The notes beneath the pieces are model-generated. The model was given only the letters and a program-made list of their open reading frames with translations, was not told the origin of the DNA and did no database searches. From Rhodothermaceae bacterium (GTDB taxonomy: Bacteria > Bacteroidota > Rhodothermia > Balneolales > Cyclonatronaceae), in NCBI GenBank assembly GCA_020201275.1, contig JAIVHB010000005.1:1-44286 (forward strand): a stretch of 44,286 bases of DNA. The letters are read 5' to 3'. Of this stretch, positions 26,988 through 35,114 are shown piece by piece. A program made the translations under genes and the position numbers. Numbering within the stretch: the first letter of the stretch is position 1; each line of letters starts with the position of its first letter.

Positions 26988-27869
26988 CTATTTGTCTGTA
27001 CGTACCGGATTGACACTCAGAACAGCGGTTTCAACATGCCTTACAACATTTGACGCCGTACTTCCCATCATCAAATAATCAAGGCCTGTGCGCCCGATAG
27101 TTGCCATAACCAGAAGATTATAGTTGTTCTTCTGGGTCACTTCAAGAATGGCCTCATGAGACGATTTTTTTGATGACACTACTACCGGTCTGACAGAATC
27201 CTTCATATCTCCAAACTTCTTGATAACCAGTTTTTCAAGGCTTTTCATCCTCACATCCTCGGTAATTTTCACCTTATTGATGGCTTCCTGGTCATTAACT
27301 CTTGATATATGAAGCAGATCAATTTCAGCTTTTGCAGCCTGGGCTATCTTTTTGGCAATATCAAATGCCTCATAAGAATTTTCGGAAAAATCTGTTGTCA
27401 GTAATATTTTTTTGACTGGCGACAGCTCCGATCCCTCTTCAACGATAAGTACTGGTGTATGGCTGAGCCTGAGTACTTTTTCAGCAACTGATCCTAATAA
27501 AAGACGGGTAAAACCGGTACGGCCGTGTGTGCTCATCACAATCAGGTCGAAATCCTTGGCCGCTTCAACTATGGCGTGAGCCGGGTTACCGATACCGATA
27601 TGACCTTCGGTGAGAAAGCGGGCATCTACAAGTTCCACAGCCTCTTCTTTCAGTCTGTTCTGAATTATTTTTTCAACATTTACAAGATTATCCTGTGTGG
27701 TTACTCCACTGCCCAGATAGTGAAAACCATCAAGATCAGTGAGTGGTATATAGGCGTGAAATGGAGTTATTGTACCTTCAAATAGTTGTGCAAAAACTTC
27801 AGCTGCTTTCAGTGCCTTCTTACTTAATTCGGAGAAATCCAGCGGTACAAGAATTTTGACTATTTTCAT
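26988..27869 (-). CDS. Tandem universal stress protein
   Basis: This protein of about 293 residues has two Usp domains (about 1-145 and 150-290). Each has the ATP-binding GxxGx9G(S/T) signature: STHGRTGFTRLLLGSVAEKV in the first and TIGRTGLDYLMMGSTASNV in the second. Both begin with the expected strand (KILVPLDFSELS; KILLTTDFSENS). It should be a cytoplasmic nucleotide-binding stress protein; clients are unknown. The start is ATG 27869: GGAGG at 27879-27875 lies 5 bases ahead, and an in-frame TTG at 27881 overlaps that site. It is divergent from the DUF432-MscS pair with a 177-bp AT-rich gap, and convergent with the barrel gene. Confidence 0.92.
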   Translation of the reverse strand: MKIVKILVPLDFSELSKKALKAAEVFAQLFEGTITPFHAYIPLTDLDGFHYLGSGVTTQDNLVNVEKIIQNRLKEEAVELVDARFLTEGHIGIGNPAHAIVEAAKDFDLIVMSTHGRTGFTRLLLGSVAEKVLRLSHTPVLIVEEGSELSPVKKILLTTDFSENSYEAFDIAKKIAQAAKAEIDLLHISRVNDQEAINKVKITEDVRMKSLEKLVIKKFGDMKDSVRPVVVSSKKSSHEAILEVTQKNNYNLLVMATIGRTGLDYLMMGSTASNVVRHVETAVLSVNPVRTDK

Positions 27870-27874
27870 GATGG

Positions 27875-27879
27875 CCTCC
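27875..27879 (-). promoter_or_regulatory. Shine-Dalgarno site deciding the Usp start
   Basis: GGAGG on the minus strand, 5 bases upstream of the ATG at 27869. It lies within the extension that a TTG start at 27881 would imply, which makes the ATG the likelier start. Confidence 0.6.
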
Positions 27880-28046
27880 AAGCGATTAGTGCTTGTTTTC
27901 TTACAAGGTACATAATTATAACGTATTCACTGGTACAATTTCATATTTCTAACTTAGAATATCAAATAAATCTGTGCCTTTGTTTTAAAATGTACAGGCT
28001 ATATTCTATTTTCATTTAACATCCATCCACAATACAAGAAGTGAAT

Positions 28047-28829
28047 ATGTCGACACCCATTTGGGGAGAACATCAGACCAATGAAAACAAAATCGGCACC
28101 ATACGTATCGGTCCGCTCACCATTCTTCACAAGGCTGTGGCGAATGAGGTATGGATAAGCCATAGCACTACAGATACCGGCGACAAGGAGATTACCCGCG
28201 AAGATGAATATGACTGGTCGAGGTGGGCACTTACCGGCGATGAGAATACCGCGATAAGGCTTCAGCCGGTATTTCCCGACCGGACGGTTATCGTTTTACC
28301 GGAATTCCCATTTCGCCTTGTACCGGGTGCGGATGTAAAGATCTACACCAGAATCCCGGTTAATGTGCTCATTAATGCTTCCGGCAAGGCTAAACGCCAG
28401 CTTACCGAGGTACCGTCGGTAATTATGGCGAAGACCTGGTTTGGGGCTTTTACCGAAGGGGAGGCCTGTTTTTGGCTCACAACCCGGGCCAGACGGTCTG
28501 TTGCCGGTGAGATTTTTCTTCCTCATCTGGTGGTGTGTCCCATTCATATCAGGAACCGTTCAGACGAAGAGCTGCACGTTGAAAAACTGGCTATAAGGGT
28601 ACAGAGAATGAGTATTTTCACCCTGGACAATAAGCTCTGGTCCGACAATATTGAAATACTCCATAAAGGGGATGGCGATCACAGTGATGTACACATGACC
28701 GGTAAAATACCCGATGAGGCTAAAGGTGCAGAACTGATTGCGGCTCCCAGATCGCCACAAAAGAAAAGTTTTGCCGAACGCACTTTTAAAATTCTGCATG
28801 AACTGCCGGGAATCGGTATTAAATTTTAA
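28047..28829 (+). CDS. DUF432 family protein next to MscS
   Basis: This 260-residue protein matches my memory of the DUF432 family, whose function is unknown. It has no signal peptide or membrane segment. Visible features are IWGEH near the start, EYDWSRWAL, PVFPDRTVIVLPE and PFRLVPGADVKIYTRIPV. The stretch SVIMAKTWFGAFTEGEACFWLTTRARR is followed by LVVCPIHIRNRSDEELHVEKLAIRV, which reads as beta-rich. An MscS channel starts 11 bases after its stop, and this pairing with mechanosensitive channels recurs for DUF432 genes as I recall. The link suggests a cytoplasmic modulator or accessory of the channel; that is inference. Start is ATG 28047, with a GTG two codons earlier at 28041. Confidence 0.78.
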   Translation: MSTPIWGEHQTNENKIGTIRIGPLTILHKAVANEVWISHSTTDTGDKEITREDEYDWSRWALTGDENTAIRLQPVFPDRTVIVLPEFPFRLVPGADVKIYTRIPVNVLINASGKAKRQLTEVPSVIMAKTWFGAFTEGEACFWLTTRARRSVAGEIFLPHLVVCPIHIRNRSDEELHVEKLAIRVQRMSIFTLDNKLWSDNIEILHKGDGDHSDVHMTGKIPDEAKGAELIAAPRSPQKKSFAERTFKILHELPGIGIKF

Positions 28830-28840
28830 ATCAGTCAACC

Positions 28841-29701
28841 ATGGAATTTTCAGATGTAATAAAGCCGGAACTGCTGGCTGATATTTTAAAAGTACTTGTT
28901 GTACTTGTTATTGCGTTTCCGCTGCTCATCTTCCTTAGAAGGTATCTCCGCAAAGTGGCCTCAAAACACTACGGAGAACACTATGGTATGCTCATCGGCA
29001 AGGTATTCTACTATGTCGGGGTCATCATTCTGATCATCAGTATTCTCGTTGAATTCGGCCTTAGCCTGACTCCCATTCTCGGTGTGGGCGGTATTCTGGG
29101 AATTGCACTTGGATTTGCCTCACAGACCAGTGTGTCGAACGTAATCAGCGGTTTTTTTCTGATTGCCGAGAAATCTTTTGAGGTTGGGGATGTAATCACA
29201 ATACAGGATACCACGGGCGTGGTCTTTTCAATCGATACGCTGTCGGTTAAAATCAGGATGTTCGATAACCGGTATGTTCGTATCCCCAACGAGATGATGC
29301 TTAAAAGCCAGGTGACCAATATTACCCGATTCCCGATCCGAAGGCTTGAGTTCCGTATTTCCGTGGCGTACAAGGAGGACATGACCAGGGTGCACGATAT
29401 AATGGTCGACCTGGCGAATAAAAATCCGGTTGCACTGCAGGAGCCGGCGCCCCTGATTATTTTCGACAGTTTCAACAGTTCTTCCATCGATTTTTCTTTT
29501 CACGTATGGTGCGAAAAATCGGAGTTTCTACAACTCCGGAATACACTATACTTTGACATTAAAAAACGTTTCGATGATGAGGGAATAGAAATTCCGTTCC
29601 CGCATGTATCGATCTACTCGGGTTCAGCGACAAATCCTTTCCCGGTCATGGTAATGAACAGTGAGCAGATGCAGTCCCTTTCTCCCGGCACAGAGGACTG
29701 A
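28841..29701 (+). CDS. Small-conductance mechanosensitive channel (MscS family)
   Basis: This 286-residue inner-membrane channel has three transmembrane segments: about 12-32 (ILKVLVVLVIAFPLLIFL), about 48-68 (VFYYVGVIILIISILVEF) and the pore helix about 75-115 (GVGGILGIALGFASQTSV, then SNVISGFFLI). The Gly/Ala packing of the pore helix and the following EVGDVITIQDTTGVV and VRIPNEMMLKSQVTNITR of the beta domain are diagnostic. The cytoplasmic vestibule ends with EGIEIPFPHVSIYSG. It opens on membrane tension during osmotic downshock. Length matches E. coli MscS. It is translationally close to the DUF432 gene ahead and convergent with the ABC permease gene 40 bases beyond. Confidence 0.95.
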   Translation: MEFSDVIKPELLADILKVLVVLVIAFPLLIFLRRYLRKVASKHYGEHYGMLIGKVFYYVGVIILIISILVEFGLSLTPILGVGGILGIALGFASQTSVSNVISGFFLIAEKSFEVGDVITIQDTTGVVFSIDTLSVKIRMFDNRYVRIPNEMMLKSQVTNITRFPIRRLEFRISVAYKEDMTRVHDIMVDLANKNPVALQEPAPLIIFDSFNSSSIDFSFHVWCEKSEFLQLRNTLYFDIKKRFDDEGIEIPFPHVSIYSGSATNPFPVMVMNSEQMQSLSPGTED

Positions 29702-29740
29702 GCATGAGTTCCCGGAGGTTGGATCAAGCTACAGCGTGGA

Positions 29741-32287
29741 TCAGATCTCTTCTGAGCGGATGATGTCGAGCGCAGGCTGCCCGTAAAATGTACGGCTGCT
29801 GAAAAGCCCTATGCCGACCGTAAGCCCGACAACGATGAGCATGAGCAGAAGCAGGGGCAGAAGGTCTGGTCTGAAAGGGGCTTCAAAGAAGAAAACAGCT
29901 AGTAGCCATGTCGTACCAACCGACAGTACGGTGCCCGTGAATGCAGCAAGCAGGCCCAGAAGCGTGTATTCTATGGCCATGATGCGGGTTACGGTCTGCT
30001 TTGATGCTCCAAGCGTTTTAAGCAGAATACTCTCCTTCATCCGCTGAAACCGGCTGGTTATTACAGCACCGATGAGAACAATTATCCCGGTAAACACACT
30101 GAAAAGGGCCATAAATTGTACGACAAAGGTCACCTTCGAAAGAATAGAATCGGCTGTTGCCAGTACCATGTCCAGGTCGATTATCGAAATATTGGGATAG
30201 TTTCGAACGATTTGCTGCTGGAACCGGGCTGATGTCTCTCGGGAGTCGGTACGTGTAAGGATAACCATGAACTGGGGTGCCGGTTCAAGAATGCCTTTCG
30301 GAAAAACAAGAAAGAAGTTTGGCGTTGGATTCTGCCAGTCAACTTCCCTCAGGCTGGCAACCTCTGTTTGAACAGGAACCCCCTGCAGATCAAATAAGAT
30401 GGTATCGCCAACCGAAATGTTCAGATTCTCGGCAATACCCGTTTCGAACGATACCGGTACCGGTGAACCGTCGTCACTATAACTCCCGATCCACGCGCCT
30501 GCTGTAATGGTCTCGGAACTGATCAGTGAATCGCGATAAGTGGCCCTGTACTCCCGCTGAAGCGCCCAACGTGATGAACGCTCTGTGGTATCTTGCCTGA
30601 TGCTCTGATACGACCTGCCATTGATGCTCTCAATGCGCATGGTTACAACCGGAGTAACCTCGATCAGGGGCAGGCCTTCGGCACGTATGAGATCGGAAAC
30701 GGGCCCGGCCTGATCCGACTGTACATCGAACAGTACCGTATTGGCCTGTCCGCTGGTGCCGAATATCCTGATCTCATCCAGGAGCACCCGCTGCGACAAA
30801 TAGAGTACGGCCAGCAGGAAGGTTCCGAAGCCGATTGTCATAATAAGCATGCGGGTCTGGTTGTTCGGCCTGAACAAATTTGCAAGCCCCTGCCTCCAGA
30901 CGTAGCTCCAACCGTTGGGAAAGTATTTCCGGATCAGGAAGACGATCAGCACAGCCACCAGCGAAAGCAGGGCAAGTGTGAGACCGATCGTTCCTGTAAA
31001 AAAGAGAGACTGAATCCAGCTGCCGGTCTGCAGGCGGGCGAAGGTAAGGATGAATGCCACCAGAAGAACAATCACCATGAGCCTGAGCAGATTGGTTTTG
31101 TGACCGGTGGCGGGTTCATAAGACGATCGTATAGCTGCCAGGGGCGATATATCACGGATTCCGGCCAGCGGAAGCCAGACGAAAAGCAATGTTACGATGA
31201 GCCCCACAACCAGGCCGTAAATTACAGCCCTGAGCGAAAGCGCCGATGATACATCCACGGGAATAAAATCCTGAACAACTGCTGGTATAAGGGTCTGAAG
31301 TGCCCCACCAAGCAGAATGCCGATTCCGGCCCCGGTCAGGCCCATAATAAGTGAAAGGCTGGTATAGAGAAACAGAATGGCCGGCAGTTTAGCCCCAAGG
31401 CAGCGAAGCACAGAAATCGACTTTTTACTCTGTTTGATGTATACGTGGATTGAGCTTGCCACCCCCACGCCGCCCAGCAAAAGGGCGATGAAACCTACCA
31501 GGTTGAGGAACCCTGTCAGATTCCGGAACGAACGGCCGAGTGATGCCCTGCGCGACTCAACCGTTTCAACCCTGGCCCGGTTGCGATCCAGCAGAGGCCG
31601 CAGCTTGTCACGGAAATCCCCGCTTGTACTGATTTCGGGATTCTTAATGTGTGTGAGATAGGTTACCTGGCTCCCCCGCTGCAAAAGAGCTGTGCCCAAA
31701 ACTGTTTCCAGCGGTATGAAAACCCGCGGGCCGATTACACCCTGTGCGGCGGTCTCCCCTGGTACACCCCGTACAATCCCGCCAATCAGGTAGTCGAATG
31801 TACCGATGCGTATCGTATCGCCGGGCTGCACATTGTACTGCAATTGAAGGCTTTCATCGACCAAAGCCATGTTCTCATTCTGATACCGGTTCAAGGCTTC
31901 AGCTGGTTCGACATCGATACTGCCATAAAAGGGGAAATTTCCCCTCATGGCACGTATCTGGCTCAACCTCGAATCGCCGGTTTTTGGCAGAAATACCATA
32001 GACCCGAACCTCACCTCTTCTGCCAGTTCTCCGCCGAGCGAATCAGTAAGTGCAAGAAGCTCTTCATTGAATGGTTCCCTGGCCTGCAGAGTGATGTCGG
32101 CTCCAAGCAGACTTTTTGACTGGTCATAAATGGCCATGTTCAGATTGTCGCCGAAAGAGGTGATAGATACCAGGGCCGCCACACCGAATATGATACTTGA
32201 CACGAAGAGCAGGAGCTTACTGTAGTTGGAGCGGAGCTCCCGGCCACTCATTTTCAGCGACCATAAAAACATCTGAAGGGGTTTCAT
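29741..32287 (-). CDS. ABC transporter permease, YbbP/FtsX family
   Basis: This 848-residue inner-membrane protein of the FtsX-like permease superfamily has about ten helices. One helix is near the N-terminus (LLLFVSSIIFGVAALVSI) and is followed by a large periplasmic domain (about 45-250). A first FtsX block with three helices comes next (about 255-380), with further helices at about 400-500. A second periplasmic domain (about 510-725) and a second FtsX block (about 730-840) complete it. The opening WSLKMSGRELRSNYSKLLLF is characteristic of YbbP-like proteins. Its ATPase ends 10 bases upstream on the same strand, and a TesA-like esterase diverges from that, the same arrangement as ybbA-ybbP and tesA in E. 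coli. The substrate is not established; lipid or envelope-component handling is plausible. Confidence 0.9.
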   Translation of the reverse strand: MKPLQMFLWSLKMSGRELRSNYSKLLLFVSSIIFGVAALVSITSFGDNLNMAIYDQSKSLLGADITLQAREPFNEELLALTDSLGGELAEEVRFGSMVFLPKTGDSRLSQIRAMRGNFPFYGSIDVEPAEALNRYQNENMALVDESLQLQYNVQPGDTIRIGTFDYLIGGIVRGVPGETAAQGVIGPRVFIPLETVLGTALLQRGSQVTYLTHIKNPEISTSGDFRDKLRPLLDRNRARVETVESRRASLGRSFRNLTGFLNLVGFIALLLGGVGVASSIHVYIKQSKKSISVLRCLGAKLPAILFLYTSLSLIMGLTGAGIGILLGGALQTLIPAVVQDFIPVDVSSALSLRAVIYGLVVGLIVTLLFVWLPLAGIRDISPLAAIRSSYEPATGHKTNLLRLMVIVLLVAFILTFARLQTGSWIQSLFFTGTIGLTLALLSLVAVLIVFLIRKYFPNGWSYVWRQGLANLFRPNNQTRMLIMTIGFGTFLLAVLYLSQRVLLDEIRIFGTSGQANTVLFDVQSDQAGPVSDLIRAEGLPLIEVTPVVTMRIESINGRSYQSIRQDTTERSSRWALQREYRATYRDSLISSETITAGAWIGSYSDDGSPVPVSFETGIAENLNISVGDTILFDLQGVPVQTEVASLREVDWQNPTPNFFLVFPKGILEPAPQFMVILTRTDSRETSARFQQQIVRNYPNISIIDLDMVLATADSILSKVTFVVQFMALFSVFTGIIVLIGAVITSRFQRMKESILLKTLGASKQTVTRIMAIEYTLLGLLAAFTGTVLSVGTTWLLAVFFFEAPFRPDLLPLLLLMLIVVGLTVGIGLFSSRTFYGQPALDIIRSEEI

Positions 32288-32297
32288 ATCAGCGGGA

Positions 32298-33002
32298 TCA
32301 CCCTTTCTGTGCGGTTTTGTAAAGAGAAGGGGTATTGACCGTATCCGAGATTACCTCTCCCGAACGCAACCGGAGTATACGCTCCGTGAGGCCGGCCAGA
32401 TCGAGATCGTGCGTTACAAGGATCAGGGTGGTCCCGGAATCACGGTTCAGGCTGAACAGCAGGTCGGTGATGCCCGAAGAGGTATCGTCGTCAAGATTTC
32501 CGGTGGGTTCATCGGCAAACAGAATCTTTGGCTTGTTGATAAATGCCCTGGCCAGTGCTACCCGCTGTTGTTCACCACCGGATAGTTGCGAAGGATAGTG
32601 ATGGATACGATCGGCGAGGCCCGTCTTATCCAGCAGATTGAAAGCCCGGTCGTAGGCACCACGCTCCCCCCGGAGTTCTGCAGGCACCATTACATTCTCA
32701 ATCGCTGTAAGTGTTGGGAGAAGCTGAAAATTCTGAAATACAAAACCAATGTTGCGGTTTCTCACCTCGGCGCGCTGATCTTCCGACAATATCGACAGGT
32801 TAATGCCCTCAAGAACCACCTGGCCCGATGTGGGCTGGTCCAGACCGGCACACAAACCAAGCAAGGTCGACTTTCCGCTTCCCGACGGGCCAACAATAGC
32901 CACGGTCGAACTGTCTTCAACACTGAACGAAACATTTTTTAATACGGTAAGAGAACGGTTGCCGCTGGTATAGGTCTTCGTCAGATTTTCAATTTGTAAC
33001 AT
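32298..33002 (-). CDS. ABC transporter ATP-binding protein, YbbA/LolD type
   Basis: This 234-residue cytoplasmic ATPase has Walker A GPSGSGKST, the Q-loop in NIGFVFQNFQLLPTLTA, signature LSGGEQQRVALARA, Walker B ILFADEPTGNLD and the switch His in VTHDLDLA. It belongs to the MacB/LolD/YbbA subfamily that drives FtsX-type permeases by mechanotransmission rather than substrate passage through the membrane. It overlaps neither neighbour but is followed after 10 bases by the permease, so the two form an operon. ATG at 33002. A divergent promoter region of 169 bases separates it from the esterase gene. Confidence 0.94.
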   Translation of the reverse strand: MLQIENLTKTYTSGNRSLTVLKNVSFSVEDSSTVAIVGPSGSGKSTLLGLCAGLDQPTSGQVVLEGINLSILSEDQRAEVRNRNIGFVFQNFQLLPTLTAIENVMVPAELRGERGAYDRAFNLLDKTGLADRIHHYPSQLSGGEQQRVALARAFINKPKILFADEPTGNLDDDTSSGITDLLFSLNRDSGTTLILVTHDLDLAGLTERILRLRSGEVISDTVNTPSLYKTAQKG

Positions 33003-33171
33003 GAACTGTCTGGTTAATTATATTGTTTTTAATGCCTGAATCGGGTGGATTACAGTTAATTTGTTCTGTTATGTAATTTTAGCTGAATAATTATCGTTCA
33101 ATCCGGTGTATACACATGCAGCTGTCTTTATGTAACTGCGTGTGAAAATGTAACGTTCTTATTGTGCCACA

Positions 33172-33792
33172 ATGATTATCCTTTTTTTACTCCTGCTTAC
33201 AATATCTGGCCGTTACACGGCAGATAACGAACCTGTTAATATACTTTTCTTCGGCGACAGTATTACTGCAGGCTACGGCATTGATCAGGACCAGGCATTT
33301 CCGGCACTGATTCAGGAGAAGCTCGATTCACTCAACTGGAACGCGCGTGCAATTAATGCCGGGCTGAGCGGGGAGACCTCATCGGGTGGTCTGCGCCGTA
33401 TAGACTGGCTGCTGCGCCAGCGTATCGATATTATGGTGCTTGAACTCGGCGGCAACGACGGCCTCAGGGGGATCGACCTGAATTTGACCCGTTCCAACCT
33501 TCAGGAAATAATTGACAAAACCCGGTCTGTTTACCCGACTGCAAAAATTGTTATTGCCGGTATGCAGGTGCCGCCGAATCTCGGACAGGATTACACGAAT
33601 CAGTTCCGGACCATGTTTTTTGATCTGGCTGAAAAAAACAATCTGAATATCATTCCATTTATTCTTGAGGATGTTGCCGGAATACCTGAACTGAATCTGC
33701 CCGACGGTATACATCCAACGCCTGAAGGCCATAAAATTATGGCAGAAACGGTCTGGAATGTAATCCGACCCGTGGTTAAGAAAATGCTCTGA
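33172..33792 (+). CDS. tesA: TesA-like SGNH esterase/lysophospholipase
   Basis: This 206-residue enzyme has a short hydrophobic N-terminus (MIILFLLLLTISG) that could act as a signal sequence, so a periplasmic location is likely. The SGNH blocks are complete: block I FFGDSITAGYG (Ser 30), block III ELGGNDGLRG (Asn in GGND) and block V LPDGIHPTPEGH (Asp 178, His 181). It should hydrolyse thioesters or carboxyl esters such as lysophospholipids or acyl-CoA. Divergence from a YbbA-YbbP pair repeats the E. coli tesA arrangement and hints at a shared job in lipid or envelope turnover. Start is ATG 33172. No obvious terminator follows. Confidence 0.9.
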   Translation: MIILFLLLLTISGRYTADNEPVNILFFGDSITAGYGIDQDQAFPALIQEKLDSLNWNARAINAGLSGETSSGGLRRIDWLLRQRIDIMVLELGGNDGLRGIDLNLTRSNLQEIIDKTRSVYPTAKIVIAGMQVPPNLGQDYTNQFRTMFFDLAEKNNLNIIPFILEDVAGIPELNLPDGIHPTPEGHKIMAETVWNVIRPVVKKML

Positions 33793-34172
33793 GAACATTC
33801 CGTATCCGCATTTAACCGGATATGGGTCAGAAACTACCATGCACCGGTTTAGCGGCACCGCCCATCCCGGGGGGTGTTCTGCTCCGGGATTATGACACCT
33901 TATTCGCGGGTAATTACAGTGCATATCCCTAAAGTTCGATCTTGATATGCAGGCCTATCGTTCCGCCCCCTGGTCATAAACCGGCGCATATCCCTGTAAG
34001 TTCATGAAGTAAAAGGATACATACAGGGTGCACGAAGATTGGGGGCCGATCAGTCATCATTTTTTCATTTTTCGGGAAACAAAAGGGTGCAGATTCTATT
34101 CTATTAATGAATTCTAATCTTTTCGGTTAACGGGACCACTTTATATAGAAGCCGGAAGATCAGAGAGAGAGT
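33793..34172. other. Intergenic region with hairpins and a direct repeat
   Basis: There is no gene in these 380 bases. Shortly after the esterase stop, CCGTATCCG and CGGATATGG form an imperfect stem (about 33801-33828) without a T run. ATCCCGG and CCGGGAT form a second stem (about 33866-33891). A direct repeat, GCATATCCCT followed by AAGTTC, occurs at 33921 and 33986. The right part is AT-rich and presumably holds the promoter of the three-kinase operon. Confidence 0.5.
33921..34003 (+). repeat. Paired direct repeat upstream of the kinase operon
   Basis: GCATATCCCTAAAGTTC at 33921-33937 and GCATATCCCTGTAAGTTC at 33986-34003 start 65 bases apart, near six helical turns. They lie 170 to 250 bases before the first kinase gene. 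This could be a pair of operator sites; no protein is known to bind it. Confidence 0.4.
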
Positions 34173-35093
34173 GTGAAAATAACGGCATCAGTTCACCAAT
34201 TAGTTGGGCCATATATGAGCATCCAGTTACTGGAAAAGGGAAAAGAGAGAAAAAAACGTGCATTATCCGCATCCGAGGATTCGGGAAAACGCAGTGTTAC
34301 CAATAACACCGGGGAACATTCCAATGAGCAGGAGTCAGACAAGCTGCGTAACGAGGTTGGCCGGCTCAGGGGATTGATCAGGCAGAAAGATGATGAAATC
34401 TCAAGGCTCAACGATCAGAACCTGCATTTTCTGAACAGTGCAGCCCATGACCTTCGCAACCCGCTCGGCGTAATTCAAATGTACTGCGAATTCATGCAGA
34501 CCGAGCCGGGTGAAAGTGTTGATGAATCGCTCCGGGAATTTATCAGTGTTATTACAAGCACCGGCAGGCAGATGCAGGGCATCATCAACAACATGCTTGA
34601 CTATTCCAAGATGGAGTCGGGCAGTATAGGTCTTGAGATGATTCCGGTTGAGATGGACCATCTGCTGAGCAAGGCAATATTGGTAAGCACCAAAAAGGCA
34701 GCATCACATAATATTACACTGGTCAACGATTCGGCTGAAACCGGTATGGTTCTAACTATTGACGGGCACCGGATAGAACAGGCTGTTAATAATCTGATTG
34801 ATAACGCCATTAAATTCTCGAAACCGGGCAGCACGGTCCGGATCAGCTCGGACATGGCCGACAATGGATTCTACGTAATTGTAAGGGATGAGGGACAGGG
34901 AATTCCGGAAGCGGATCATCACAAATTGTTTAAACCGTTCAGTAAAACCCGTGTTCTGCCACTGAACGGTGATTCCAGAACAGGTTTGGGACTTGCCCTG
35001 GTTAAAACAATTGTCGAAAAGCACAACGGTTCGGTCGGCTTTGAGAGTGAAACGGGTAAGGGTTCTGAATTTTACTTCTGGCTTCCGGTCTGA
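34173..35093 (+). CDS. Soluble histidine kinase, first gene of the signalling operon
   Basis: This protein of about 306 residues has no membrane segment and no recognisable sensor domain. After a basic, low-complexity stretch (KGKERKKRALSASED) comes a coiled coil (about 50-85, RNEVGRLRGLIRQKDDEISR). HisKA follows with NSAAHDLRNPLGV (His about 92), then HATPase with NLIDNAIKF, RDEGQGIPEAD and TGLGLALVKTIV. The coiled coil may let it dimerise or dock on a partner. Start is GTG 34173 after an AGAGAGAGA stretch; ATG 34215 is an alternative. The next gene, a hybrid kinase with an N-terminal receiver, starts 21 bases after its stop, so that receiver is a natural phosphoryl acceptor. Confidence 0.87.
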   Translation: MKITASVHQLVGPYMSIQLLEKGKERKKRALSASEDSGKRSVTNNTGEHSNEQESDKLRNEVGRLRGLIRQKDDEISRLNDQNLHFLNSAAHDLRNPLGVIQMYCEFMQTEPGESVDESLREFISVITSTGRQMQGIINNMLDYSKMESGSIGLEMIPVEMDHLLSKAILVSTKKAASHNITLVNDSAETGMVLTIDGHRIEQAVNNLIDNAIKFSKPGSTVRISSDMADNGFYVIVRDEGQGIPEADHHKLFKPFSKTRVLPLNGDSRTGLGLALVKTIVEKHNGSVGFESETGKGSEFYFWLPV

Positions 35094-35114
35094 TGACCCG
35101 GAAAGGGCAGATTG

